Source: Flavobacteriales bacterium UBA7878 (GTDB lineage: Bacteria; Bacteroidota; Bacteroidia; Flavobacteriales; Schleiferiaceae). Taken from it: a stretch of 14,963 bases of DNA. This document shows, piece after piece, positions 8,102 through 14,200 of the stretch. A program made the position numbers and the translations under genes. Position 1 is the first letter of the stretch, and each line of letters opens with the position of its first letter. Below the pieces are notes generated by a model, which ran no database searches, was not told the DNA's origin, and saw only the letters and a program-made list of their open reading frames with translations. The stretch is taken from the NCBI GenBank assembly GCA_002501205.1, contig DLRW01000041.1:1-14963 (forward strand), read 5' to 3'.

Positions 8102-8128
8102 TTGAATTTTCAAGTATATGAAATTCAA
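8102..8128. promoter_or_regulatory. Imperfect palindrome in the divergent control region
   Basis: TTGAATTTTCA (8102-8112) and TGAAATTCAA (8119-8128) are complementary apart from one extra T, around a 6-base centre AGTATA. It lies between the two divergent promoters. It could be a second operator or a structural element; no known consensus is recognised. Confidence 0.4.
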
Positions 8129-8172
8129 TTAGTTAATTACATTAGTTTAAGATTAAGACTTTCCTTTTTAAA

Positions 8173-8188
8173 TTAACGAATTGTTAAG
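8173..8188 (+). promoter_or_regulatory. Second 11-bp TTAA repeat pair upstream of the response regulator
   Basis: TTAAC at 8173 and TTAAG at 8184 are 11 bp apart. The second is part of TTGTTAAGC (8181-8189), which repeats exactly the nine bases at 8034-8042 in the lipoprotein-side array. It lies 27 bp upstream of a likely -7 element of the regulator gene, so it is a candidate autoregulatory site. Confidence 0.45.
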
Positions 8189-8214
8189 CGGTGAATCCCC
8201 CTTGGCTTAATCGC

Positions 8215-8222
8215 TATTTTTA
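8215..8222 (+). promoter_or_regulatory. Likely -7 element of the response-regulator promoter
   Basis: TATTTTTA matches TAnnTTTG at all fixed positions but the last. It ends 24 nt before the ATG at 8247, giving a short leader. No good TTTG -33 element is seen at the usual spacing, as for an activator-dependent promoter. Confidence 0.45.
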
Positions 8223-8246
8223 CACCCGATTTTCAATGCTGATCAA

Positions 8247-8930
8247 ATGAATAACAGCGATTATACCATTTTACTGGTCGATGACGAACCCGATATTCTG
8301 GAGTTCGTAAGTTACAACCTAATTAAAGAAGACTTTAAGGTAATTACCGCCTCCGATGGAGAAACGGGATTAAAGAAAGCCAAAAAAGAAAACCCGCACC
8401 TGATCTTATTAGATGTTATGATGCCCGGTATGGACGGCATTGAAACTTGTGATCAGATACGCAAAACTCCAGGCCTCGAAGGTACTTTGGTTGCCTTTTT
8501 AACGGCTCGTGGTGAAGATTATTCGCAAGTAGCCGGTTTCGACGCTGGTGCGGATGATTACATCACTAAGCCTATTAAGCCGAAGGTACTGATTAGTCGT
8601 ATTAAGGCTTTATTGCGTCGCTATGGACAATCCGTACAAAACGAGTCCATTCAACAATTTGGCAACCTTAGTATCGACCTCGATAAATATCAGGTTAGCC
8701 TCAAAGGCAAAAAACTGGACTTACCTCGTAAGGAATTTGAATTGCTTAGCCTTTTGGTTTCTCGTCCGGGTAAAGTTTTCCATCGCGATGAGATTCTCGA
8801 TAAGATTTGGGGAAATGAAGTAGTAGTAGGTGGTCGTACCATCGACGTACACATTCGTAAACTCCGCGAGAAAATTGGCGATAAGCTGATCAAAACAGTA
8901 AAAGGCGTTGGATATAAATTCGAAGCCTAA
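8247..8930 (+). CDS. OmpR/PhoB-family response regulator
   Basis: Cytoplasmic DNA-binding response regulator of 227 residues. The receiver domain (about 6-124) has the acidic pair Asp12-Asp13, phosphoacceptor Asp56 (LLLDVMMPGMDG), Thr86 (LTAR) and Lys108 (ITKPI). The C-terminal winged helix (about 135-226) has LPRKEFELL, PGKVFHRDEILDKIWG, RTIDVHIRKLREKI and VKGVGYKF, typical of the OmpR/PhoB family. All phosphotransfer residues are present. The kinase gene starts on the base after its stop codon, so they form a translationally linked pair. It is divergent from the lipoprotein-receptor-secreted protein block, with 11-bp TTAAG repeats in the shared upstream region. It resembles PhoB/PhoP-type regulators, but a true phosphate role cannot be proved from sequence alone. 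Confidence 0.93.
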   Translation: MNNSDYTILLVDDEPDILEFVSYNLIKEDFKVITASDGETGLKKAKKENPHLILLDVMMPGMDGIETCDQIRKTPGLEGTLVAFLTARGEDYSQVAGFDAGADDYITKPIKPKVLISRIKALLRRYGQSVQNESIQQFGNLSIDLDKYQVSLKGKKLDLPRKEFELLSLLVSRPGKVFHRDEILDKIWGNEVVVGGRTIDVHIRKLREKIGDKLIKTVKGVGYKFEA

Positions 8931-9977
8931 TTGCGTTTAGATAAACCCGGCATATTAGCCTTTATCATTGCCCTCATTTTGGGCATTGTGGTGGTGGCCG
9001 CCTTTTCGGCGCTGCAGGCCAGCTTCCATTTTGAGGGCAGCCCAAGCTATCTTCCCTGGTTATTGGGCCTTGCGCTTTTTGTACTGGCCTATTTTATGAT
9101 CCGCCTGGGAGTGGAGCAATTCGTTTATAGTAAGGTTAAGATCATCTATAAGAATATCCACGAGCTTAAGATCGGTTCCGAAACTGAGGAAGAAGAATTG
9201 GCTCGCTCTGCAGATCTTGATAAGGTAACCAAAGAAGTGTCGGAATGGGCAACTCAAAACCGTAATGAAATTGCCGAGCTGCGAGAAAGAGAAAATTTTC
9301 GCCGGGAGTTTATTGGCAATATCTCGCATGAGCTTAAAACACCCATCTTCAATATTCAGGGTTACCTTTTAACCTTATTGGATGGAGCCATCGATGATCA
9401 GGAGATTAACCGACGATATTTGAAACGTGCGAATAAGTCGGTGGACCGAATGATTAACATTATCGAAGATCTCGAAGTAATTGCGGCCCTCGAATCGGAT
9501 CGGGTGCAAATCAATTACGAAAGCTTCGACCTAACTGAACTGGTAGAAGGTGTGTTTGAGCTTTTAGAAGATAAAGCGCATAAAAAGCACGTTCAGTTTA
9601 AAATAAAAAAGGACCTGGACCGCCCTCTTAAAGTAATGGCGGATCGCGCTAAAATTGAGCAGGTACTTATCAATTTGGTCGGCAATGCTATCAAATACGG
9701 TAATGAGAATGGCCTGGTAGAGGTGCGCTTCTTTGACATGGATAAGCATATCCTTACCGAAGTTAGTGATGATGGTATTGGCATTCCACCGGAAGATGTA
9801 CCTCGTATTTTCGAACGTTTCTATCGGGTAGATAAAAGTCGCAGCCGTGATGCCGGTGGTACAGGTTTAGGTCTTTCTATCGTGAAGCACATCATTGAAG
9901 CACACAAGCAAACTATTAATGTGCGGAGTAGCGAAAACAAGGGTTCTACCTTTTCTTTTACGCTGAAAAAATCCTAA
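8931..9977 (+). CDS. Membrane sensor histidine kinase, PhoR-like
   Basis: Inner-membrane sensor kinase of 348 residues that should phosphorylate the preceding response regulator. Two membrane segments (about 7-28 and 40-62) flank a periplasmic loop of only about 11 residues, too short for a ligand-binding domain. A charged helical linker (65-120) leads to the HisKA domain with phosphoacceptor His133 (ISHELKTP). The HATPase domain has N-box NLVGNAIKY (Asn252), G1 DDGIGI, F-box FERFYRV and G2 GGTGLGL. PhoR-type kinases also have tiny periplasmic loops and sense through partners such as Pst/PhoU; unlike E. coli PhoR no PAS domain is seen. The start is TTG at 8931, directly after the regulator stop; the next in-frame Met lies at residue 56, beyond the first membrane segment. 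The 3' end overlaps the convergent glycosyltransferase by 20 bp. Confidence 0.92.
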   Translation: MRLDKPGILAFIIALILGIVVVAAFSALQASFHFEGSPSYLPWLLGLALFVLAYFMIRLGVEQFVYSKVKIIYKNIHELKIGSETEEEELARSADLDKVTKEVSEWATQNRNEIAELRERENFRREFIGNISHELKTPIFNIQGYLLTLLDGAIDDQEINRRYLKRANKSVDRMINIIEDLEVIAALESDRVQINYESFDLTELVEGVFELLEDKAHKKHVQFKIKKDLDRPLKVMADRAKIEQVLINLVGNAIKYGNENGLVEVRFFDMDKHILTEVSDDGIGIPPEDVPRIFERFYRVDKSRSRDAGGTGLGLSIVKHIIEAHKQTINVRSSENKGSTFSFTLKKS

Positions 9978-10989
9978 ACAAATCTTCGGGTAGGCTAAAA
10001 TCCTGCGGCTCGGGAAAGGGCATAGCCAAGGCCTGCTCTAACTGAGTAGACAAAAGGAGGTCGTCTTGCTTTACGGCCATATAGCCCTTTCGCTTAGCAT
10101 GGCGTTTGGCTAAATACTCCTGTTCACTTTGTCCGGGGGTTGGAACTAATAAAGCCCGTTTCCCCAAATAATGGTAATCCATTAAAGAACTATAACCACT
10201 ACGACTTATCACCAGGCTGCTTTGAGCAATTAAGGCCGAAAGGTCCATTCTGCCTAAGCGGTCATAAACCATAAACTTTTGATGGTAACGGTCGGGACAA
10301 GCTCCATTAATACCTCGCACTAATACGGTGGAATCGGGCAAAGCGTCAGCTTGTTCAAACAAGCGTCGTTCTAAAATGCTGCGCTGAGGCTCCGGGCCAC
10401 TCAGAATAATCAAGACCCTTTCACCCTCGGTGGGCCTTCGCTCTAAAGTGCTGAGGGGGCCAATAAAACGCTTTTTACCTCGACCTGTACTGAGGCTCCC
10501 ACTTAAACTTCGATCCTTATCATCGGGAATCCACAATTCGCTGAACTGACGGTAATAGGAACGATGACTGGTGGCGGCAAAGCGAGTAAATGAGCCGGCC
10601 TTAGGGCTCAATTGATGACTGATATAGGCCGATGGATAATCAGGATGGGAAAAGCCTAATCGATTATCGGAAATAATACCCGCGGGCTTTAAATCATCTG
10701 CCCAAAGTCGTAAAATGCGCCTTTCGGCGGAAGCGGCCTTAGCAATTCTTGGTAGACCTGAAACTAAGCTGGGCCATTGACGCGAACTTTTGGAATAGCG
10801 GACCTCATATGAAGGTAATTCGCGATAGTCGAGATGCGGAAATTCTTCTTGAAGCCATTCTCCTGCTACTCCATCCGAAGCTAAAATCGGATCAAATCCC
10901 GCCGCTTCCAATGCTCGAATCACCACGCTGCTGCGACTTGCATGGCCCAAACCCCAATTTAACACCCCATATAGCACCCTTCTGCTCAT
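9958..10989 (-). CDS. MurG-like (GT28-type) glycosyltransferase family protein
   Basis: Predicted cytoplasmic or membrane-associated GT-B-fold glycosyltransferase of 343 residues; donor and acceptor unknown. The N-terminal motif NWGLGHASRS (11-20) is the glycine-rich loop typical of a Bacteroidota family related to MurG and UDP-GlcNAc transferases. Also seen are SDNRLGF (107-113), SHQLSP (124-129), LSGPEPQR (196-203), SRSGYSSLMD (262-271) and PTPGQSEQEYLA (283-294); the last two fit the C-terminal nucleotide-sugar-binding domain. The start at 10989 (MSRRVLYG) is preferred over 11016 because it places the first beta-strand at the N-terminus and leaves a 40-bp gap to trmB; the longer form would reach into the trmB -7 box. 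It is convergent with the kinase gene, overlapping it by 20 bp with no terminator between. No functional link to the two-component system is implied. Confidence 0.82.
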   Translation of the reverse strand: MSRRVLYGVLNWGLGHASRSSVVIRALEAAGFDPILASDGVAGEWLQEEFPHLDYRELPSYEVRYSKSSRQWPSLVSGLPRIAKAASAERRILRLWADDLKPAGIISDNRLGFSHPDYPSAYISHQLSPKAGSFTRFAATSHRSYYRQFSELWIPDDKDRSLSGSLSTGRGKKRFIGPLSTLERRPTEGERVLIILSGPEPQRSILERRLFEQADALPDSTVLVRGINGACPDRYHQKFMVYDRLGRMDLSALIAQSSLVISRSGYSSLMDYHYLGKRALLVPTPGQSEQEYLAKRHAKRKGYMAVKQDDLLLSTQLEQALAMPFPEPQDFSLPEDLFRIFSA

Positions 10990-11017
10990 GAGCGCAATTT
11001 CTGAAAAGGCAATCAAT

Positions 11018-11025
11018 TACTTTTG
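11018..11025 (+). promoter_or_regulatory. Perfect -7 promoter element of trmB
   Basis: TACTTTTG is an exact match to the Bacteroidota consensus TAnnTTTG. It ends 4 nt before the trmB ATG at 11030. Transcription normally begins a few bases after this element, so the mRNA would start at or next to the initiation codon. A weak -33 candidate (TTTC, 10998) lies upstream. Confidence 0.75.
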
Positions 11026-11029
11026 CAGC

Positions 11030-11704
11030 ATGGCACGAAAAAAATTAGAACGCTTCGAGGAAAATGCCAAAATGAGGCATGTTATCGAACCCAGTCGCCA
11101 ACAAGTGCTCGAAGGTTTGAGCCTGCAAGGCAATTGGGGCCTGCGTATTTTTGGTAATGACAACCCCATTGTTCTGGAATTGGGATGTGGCAAAGGTGAG
11201 TATACCGTAGCCCTGGCTAAGCGCAATCCTAATGTAAACTACATTGGGGTAGATATTAAAGGAGCACGTATTTGGTATGGTGCCAAAGAAGCGGAAGAAG
11301 CGGGGCTTAAAAACGTGGCCTTCCTACGTACCCAAATCGAACTTCTGGATCATTGTTTCGATGGTGGTGAGGTGTCTGAAATCTGGATCACCTTCCCTGA
11401 CCCCCAGATTAAGCATACTCGTATAAAGCATCGTTTAACGCATCCTAAATTTATGATGCGTTATCAATATATTCTCAAGAGTAAAGGCCTCTTGCACTTG
11501 AAAACAGATAGCGAGTTTTTACATGGTTATACCATTGGCTTGCTGCAATTAATGGGCTTCCCCATTCATCGGGTTTTTCACAATATTGATAAGCAGGACC
11601 CACGAAACAATGAGCCGGTTTTAAAAGAAGTGCAAACCCATTACGAGCAATTGTTCCGCGAAGAAGGCAAGGCCATTACTTATATCCGCTGGAGCTTTGA
11701 GTGA
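11030..11704 (+). CDS. trmB: tRNA (guanine-N7-)-methyltransferase TrmB
   Basis: Methylates G46 of tRNA to m7G with S-adenosylmethionine, in the cytoplasm. The protein is 224 residues, close to family length. The SAM-binding motif LELGCGKGEYT is at 49-59, the acidic strand end GVDIKG at 73-78, the family signature WITFPDPQIKHTRIKHRL at 119-136, TDSEFL at 159-164 and the C-terminal THYEQLF with ITYIRW. The start at 11030 (MARKKLERFEEN) matches the usual Bacteroidota N-terminus of the MGKNKL...F type; the earlier ATG at 10988 would put the promoter inside the coding region. First gene of a three-gene operon: its end overlaps the next gene by 8 bp. Probably leaderless, since a perfect -7 box lies 4 nt before the ATG. 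Confidence 0.95.
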   Translation: MARKKLERFEENAKMRHVIEPSRQQVLEGLSLQGNWGLRIFGNDNPIVLELGCGKGEYTVALAKRNPNVNYIGVDIKGARIWYGAKEAEEAGLKNVAFLRTQIELLDHCFDGGEVSEIWITFPDPQIKHTRIKHRLTHPKFMMRYQYILKSKGLLHLKTDSEFLHGYTIGLLQLMGFPIHRVFHNIDKQDPRNNEPVLKEVQTHYEQLFREEGKAITYIRWSFE

Positions 11705-12032
11705 TTTCTACAGCCGTGTTTATGCGGTTTGTCGTCTTATCCCTGAAGGAAGAGTAACTTCCTATGGGGCAATTGCCAAATTCTTGGGTGCTGCCCGCAG
11801 CAGTAGAATGGTAGGCTATGCCATGAACAACAGCTTTAATGAACAAGGAGTACCTGCACATAGAGTGGTGAATCGCTTGGGAATGCTCAGCGGGAAGCAT
11901 CATTTTCCAGGTAGTACTTTAATGCAGGATTTGCTCGAAAACGAAGGCCTAGAAGTTCTCAATGATCGGGTTCAGGATTTCGATCAGTACTTTTGGAATC
12001 CGGCAGTTCATTTAGACCCTAAAGACTTTTAA
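11697..12032 (+). CDS. Alkyltransferase-like protein (ATL, MGMT-fold, no active-site Cys)
   Basis: Small MGMT-family DNA-binding-domain protein of 111 residues. It has RVTSYGAIAKFLG (19-31), the arginine-finger region SSRMVGYAM (35-43), and PAHRVVNR at 53-60. In true O6-alkylguanine transferases this site is PCHR; here Ala54 replaces the alkyl-accepting Cys, and the N-terminal MGMT domain is absent. Known ATL proteins bind and flip O6-alkylguanine and hand the lesion to nucleotide excision repair, so that role is expected rather than direct reversal. The start is TTG at 11697, overlapping the trmB end by 8 bp; it gives the usual N-terminus (MSDFYSRVYAVCRLIPEG), and no ATG exists before residue 38. 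It sits between trmB and rsmI, 1 bp from the latter, in one operon. Confidence 0.9.
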   Translation: MSDFYSRVYAVCRLIPEGRVTSYGAIAKFLGAARSSRMVGYAMNNSFNEQGVPAHRVVNRLGMLSGKHHFPGSTLMQDLLENEGLEVLNDRVQDFDQYFWNPAVHLDPKDF

Positions 12033-12033
12033 T

Positions 12034-12708
12034 ATGGCTGGCATCCTCTATATCGTCCCCACTCCTATTGGTAATCTTGAAGACATGACCTTCCGGGCCA
12101 TACAAACCCTCAAGGATGTGGACTTAATCCTGGCCGAGGATACGCGCACCAGCGCGAAGCTTTTACGCCATTTTGAGATTAGTACTCCCATGAAGGCCAA
12201 TCATATGCATAATGAGCATCAAAAGAGTGCTCAGTATGTAGAGCAGATTCTGGCGGGTCATAATGTAGCTTTGATTAGTGATGCAGGAACACCGGCTGTA
12301 TCAGATCCGGGCTTTTTAATGGTCCGAGAAGCCTTGCAAGCCGGTATTGAGGTAATCTGTTTACCAGGTGCCACCGCCCTGATTCCTGCTTTGGTGGTTA
12401 GCGGTTTGCCCGCTCATAATTTCAGTTTCGAAGGCTTTTTACCGCCTAAAAAGGGACGTCAAACTCGATTAAAGAAACTCGCCGAAGAAGAGCGTACTAT
12501 CATTTTTTACGAGAGCCCTCATCGCATTCAGCGCACCCTTCGTGATCTAATTGAGCACTTTGGGGAAGATCGTCCTGCTAGTTTAAGCCGCGAAATCTCC
12601 AAGAAATTCGAAGAAACCCGCCGAGGCACCTTAGCGGAGCTAAGCACTTCCTGTGAGACGCATCCGCCGAAAGGCGAACTAGTACTTTGCATTGGAGTTA
12701 AAGCATAA
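12034..12708 (+). CDS. rsmI: 16S rRNA (cytidine-1402-2'-O)-methyltransferase RsmI
   Basis: SAM-dependent tetrapyrrole-methylase-fold enzyme that 2'-O-methylates C1402 in the decoding centre of 16S rRNA. Motifs: VPTPIGNLEDMT (8-19), EDTRTS (35-40), ISDAGTPAVSDPG (81-93), CLPGATALIPALVVSGLP (109-126), FYESPHR (158-164) and SREISK (185-190). At 224 residues it holds the complete methylase core but lacks the C-terminal extension of the roughly 286-residue E. coli enzyme, as is common in Bacteroidota, so it is not a truncation. It starts 1 bp after the ATL stop and is last in the trmB operon; a hairpin terminator follows at once, its left arm touching the stop codon. Confidence 0.95.
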   Translation: MAGILYIVPTPIGNLEDMTFRAIQTLKDVDLILAEDTRTSAKLLRHFEISTPMKANHMHNEHQKSAQYVEQILAGHNVALISDAGTPAVSDPGFLMVREALQAGIEVICLPGATALIPALVVSGLPAHNFSFEGFLPPKKGRQTRLKKLAEEERTIIFYESPHRIQRTLRDLIEHFGEDRPASLSREISKKFEETRRGTLAELSTSCETHPPKGELVLCIGVKA

Positions 12709-12709
12709 A

Positions 12710-12736
12710 AAAGGCCCGCTCAAAAGAGGGGCCTTT
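12710..12736. terminator. Shared hairpin terminator between convergent rsmI and frr
   Basis: AAAGGCCC plus CTC (12710-12721, one bulged G) pairs with GAG plus GGGCCTTT (12726-12736) across an AAAA loop: 11 pairs. On the minus strand it runs into six T, a good intrinsic terminator for frr. On the plus strand only TTTA follows, so it is weaker for the trmB operon. Confidence 0.82.
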
Positions 12737-12756
12737 AGTATCTCTAGAGAATTGAA

Positions 12757-13311
12757 TCACACTTTCATGATTTCAGCTTCTTTCACTTCGATAGCGGAAT
12801 CCACCTTAGTTACATTCTTATTGGTTAAAGCCTGAACTCTTTCTTCGGCATCCTTAACTAAGTCTTCCGAAATACCATCCAGATCCTTAAGCATGTCATT
12901 GGCATCCTTACGGGCGGAACGGATGGAAACTTTGGCTTCCTCACCTTCTGCTTTGGCACGTTTTACTAATTCGCGACGACGATCCTCGGTTAAAGGGGGA
13001 ATATTAATAATCACCACCTCGCCATTATTTTGGGGGTTAAAGCCCAAATTGGCATTCATAATGGCTTTCTCAATTTCTGGAATCAGAGCCTTTTCCCAGG
13101 GCTGTACAGATAAAGTACGCGCATCCGGAGTAGAGACATTCGAAACTTGAGATAAGGGACTCATGGAGCCATAGTATTCAACCATTACACCTTCGAGCAT
13201 GGCTGGGTTAGCGCGACCGGCGCGGATTTTCAAGAGTTCCTTGTCCAGGTGCTGCAGGGACTTCTTCATGCTGTCCCCTGCCTCGCTAATGATCAGATCA
13301 ATATCTTCCAT
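12757..13311 (-). CDS. frr: Ribosome recycling factor
   Basis: Releases ribosomes from mRNA after termination, with EF-G. The full-length protein is 184 residues, the normal family size. Features: conserved KIRAGRANPAML (28-39), YYGS in domain II, PWEKALIPEIEKAI (71-84), and the long helical region LTEDRRRELVKRAKAEGEE (107-125) continuing into SIRSARKDAND. The protein ends with the third helix of the bundle. It starts 14 bp after the pyrH stop with no promoter-like sequence in the gap, so pyrH and frr are co-transcribed, as in most bacteria. No Shine-Dalgarno sequence is seen, as is usual for the phylum. Confidence 0.97.
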   Translation of the reverse strand: MEDIDLIISEAGDSMKKSLQHLDKELLKIRAGRANPAMLEGVMVEYYGSMSPLSQVSNVSTPDARTLSVQPWEKALIPEIEKAIMNANLGFNPQNNGEVVIINIPPLTEDRRRELVKRAKAEGEEAKVSIRSARKDANDMLKDLDGISEDLVKDAEERVQALTNKNVTKVDSAIEVKEAEIMKV

Positions 13312-13325
13312 TTGGGAGCTTTGGA

Positions 13326-14033
13326 TTAATTGGCTACTAAGGTACCTACTTTTTCACCTTTGAGGAGATTAAGCAGATTGCCTTCTTTATTCATATCAAA
13401 AACTATAATGGGCAGATCGTTTTCTTTACTCAGGGTAAAGGCAGTCATGTCCATCACATTTAAGCCCTTCTCATATACTTCCTTAAAGGAAATAGACTCA
13501 TACTTCACTGCGCTTTCGTCCTTCTCAGGGTCAGCGGTATAAATACCATCTACACGAGTTCCTTTCAGGATCACATCCGCATCCACTTCAATAGCTCTTA
13601 GAGTAGCAGCAGTATCGGTAGTAAAATAAGGGTTACCGGTTCCGGCACCGAATATTACCACGCGGCCTTTTTCAAGATGACGGGTGGCACGACGACGGAT
13701 ATAAGGCTCTGCCACTTTGTTCATTTCGATGGCGCTTTGCAAGCGGGTTTTCACCCCTTCGGCTTCCAGGGCACTCTGTAAAGCCAATCCATTAATTACG
13801 GTGGCTAACATACCCATATGATCGGCCTGGGTGCGATCCATGCCTTCACTGGCTCCTTTTAATCCGCGGAAGATATTACCACCACCAATAACGATGGCCA
13901 CTTCTACGCCCAATTCTACCACAGACTTAATTTCGGAGGCATACTCTTTCAGGCGATCGCCATTAATTCCGTATTCCTGATCCCCCATGAGGGATTCACC
14001 ACTTAATTTAAGAAGTATGCGTTTGTATTTCAT
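13326..14033 (-). CDS. pyrH: UMP kinase
   Basis: Phosphorylates UMP to UDP with ATP in pyrimidine nucleotide synthesis; bacterial enzymes are hexamers of the amino-acid-kinase fold. The protein is 235 residues, full length. Motifs: LLKLSGESL (7-15), the glycine-rich IGGGNIFRG (49-57), DHMGMLAT (71-78), FGAGTGNPYFTTDTAA (128-143), GTRVDGIYTADP (158-169) and MDMTAF (194-199). It has its own likely promoter (TATCTTTG at 14057-14064) downstream of the tsf terminator, and is followed by frr after 14 bp, so pyrH-frr is a two-gene unit separated from tsf. Confidence 0.97.
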   Translation of the reverse strand: MKYKRILLKLSGESLMGDQEYGINGDRLKEYASEIKSVVELGVEVAIVIGGGNIFRGLKGASEGMDRTQADHMGMLATVINGLALQSALEAEGVKTRLQSAIEMNKVAEPYIRRRATRHLEKGRVVIFGAGTGNPYFTTDTAATLRAIEVDADVILKGTRVDGIYTADPEKDESAVKYESISFKEVYEKGLNVMDMTAFTLSKENDLPIIVFDMNKEGNLLNLLKGEKVGTLVAN

Positions 14034-14056
14034 GCGGTCAAAATTGGGAGTTCCCG

Positions 14057-14064
14057 CAAAGATA
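14057..14064 (-). promoter_or_regulatory. Perfect -7 element of the pyrH-frr promoter
   Basis: TATCTTTG on the minus strand is an exact match to TAnnTTTG, 23 nt before the pyrH ATG, so the leader should be about 15-20 nt. The -33 region is weak (T-rich, no clear TTTG at ideal spacing). Confidence 0.72.
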
Positions 14065-14145
14065 CAAGGATCGTCGCGAAAAGATCACGGCAATTTTGGA
14101 GATTATTCGCAGAAAATTAGCGTCGGTTAGATACCTATAAAAACG

Positions 14146-14177
14146 AAAAAAGCCACCTCGATTAAACCGAGGCGGCT
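14146..14177 (-). terminator. Intrinsic terminator after tsf
   Basis: On the minus strand AGCCGCCTCG pairs with CGAGGTGGCT (10 bp, one G-U) around a 7-nt loop, followed by a run of T. It lies 23 nt after the tsf stop and isolates the (rpsB-)tsf transcript from pyrH-frr. Confidence 0.88.
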
Positions 14178-14200
14178 TCTGAAATATCAGAGAATTAAGC

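Noticed and set aside
10749..10991. Plus-strand 80-residue open frame opposite the glycosyltransferase
   Set aside because: Fully antisense to a well-supported gene, with no family-like sequence.
10990..11016. Longer glycosyltransferase start at 11016 (MIAFSEIAL...)
   Set aside because: The family motif begins right after the Met at 10989, and the longer form overlaps the trmB promoter area with residues of no family character.
10988..11029. Longer trmB start at 10988
   Set aside because: Would put a perfect TAnnTTTG promoter element inside the gene and add a non-conserved N-terminus; the start at 11030 matches the usual family N-terminus.
11697..12032. Functional O6-methylguanine-DNA methyltransferase (ogt)
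   Set aside because: The reactive Cys of PCHR is replaced by Ala and the N-terminal domain is missing.
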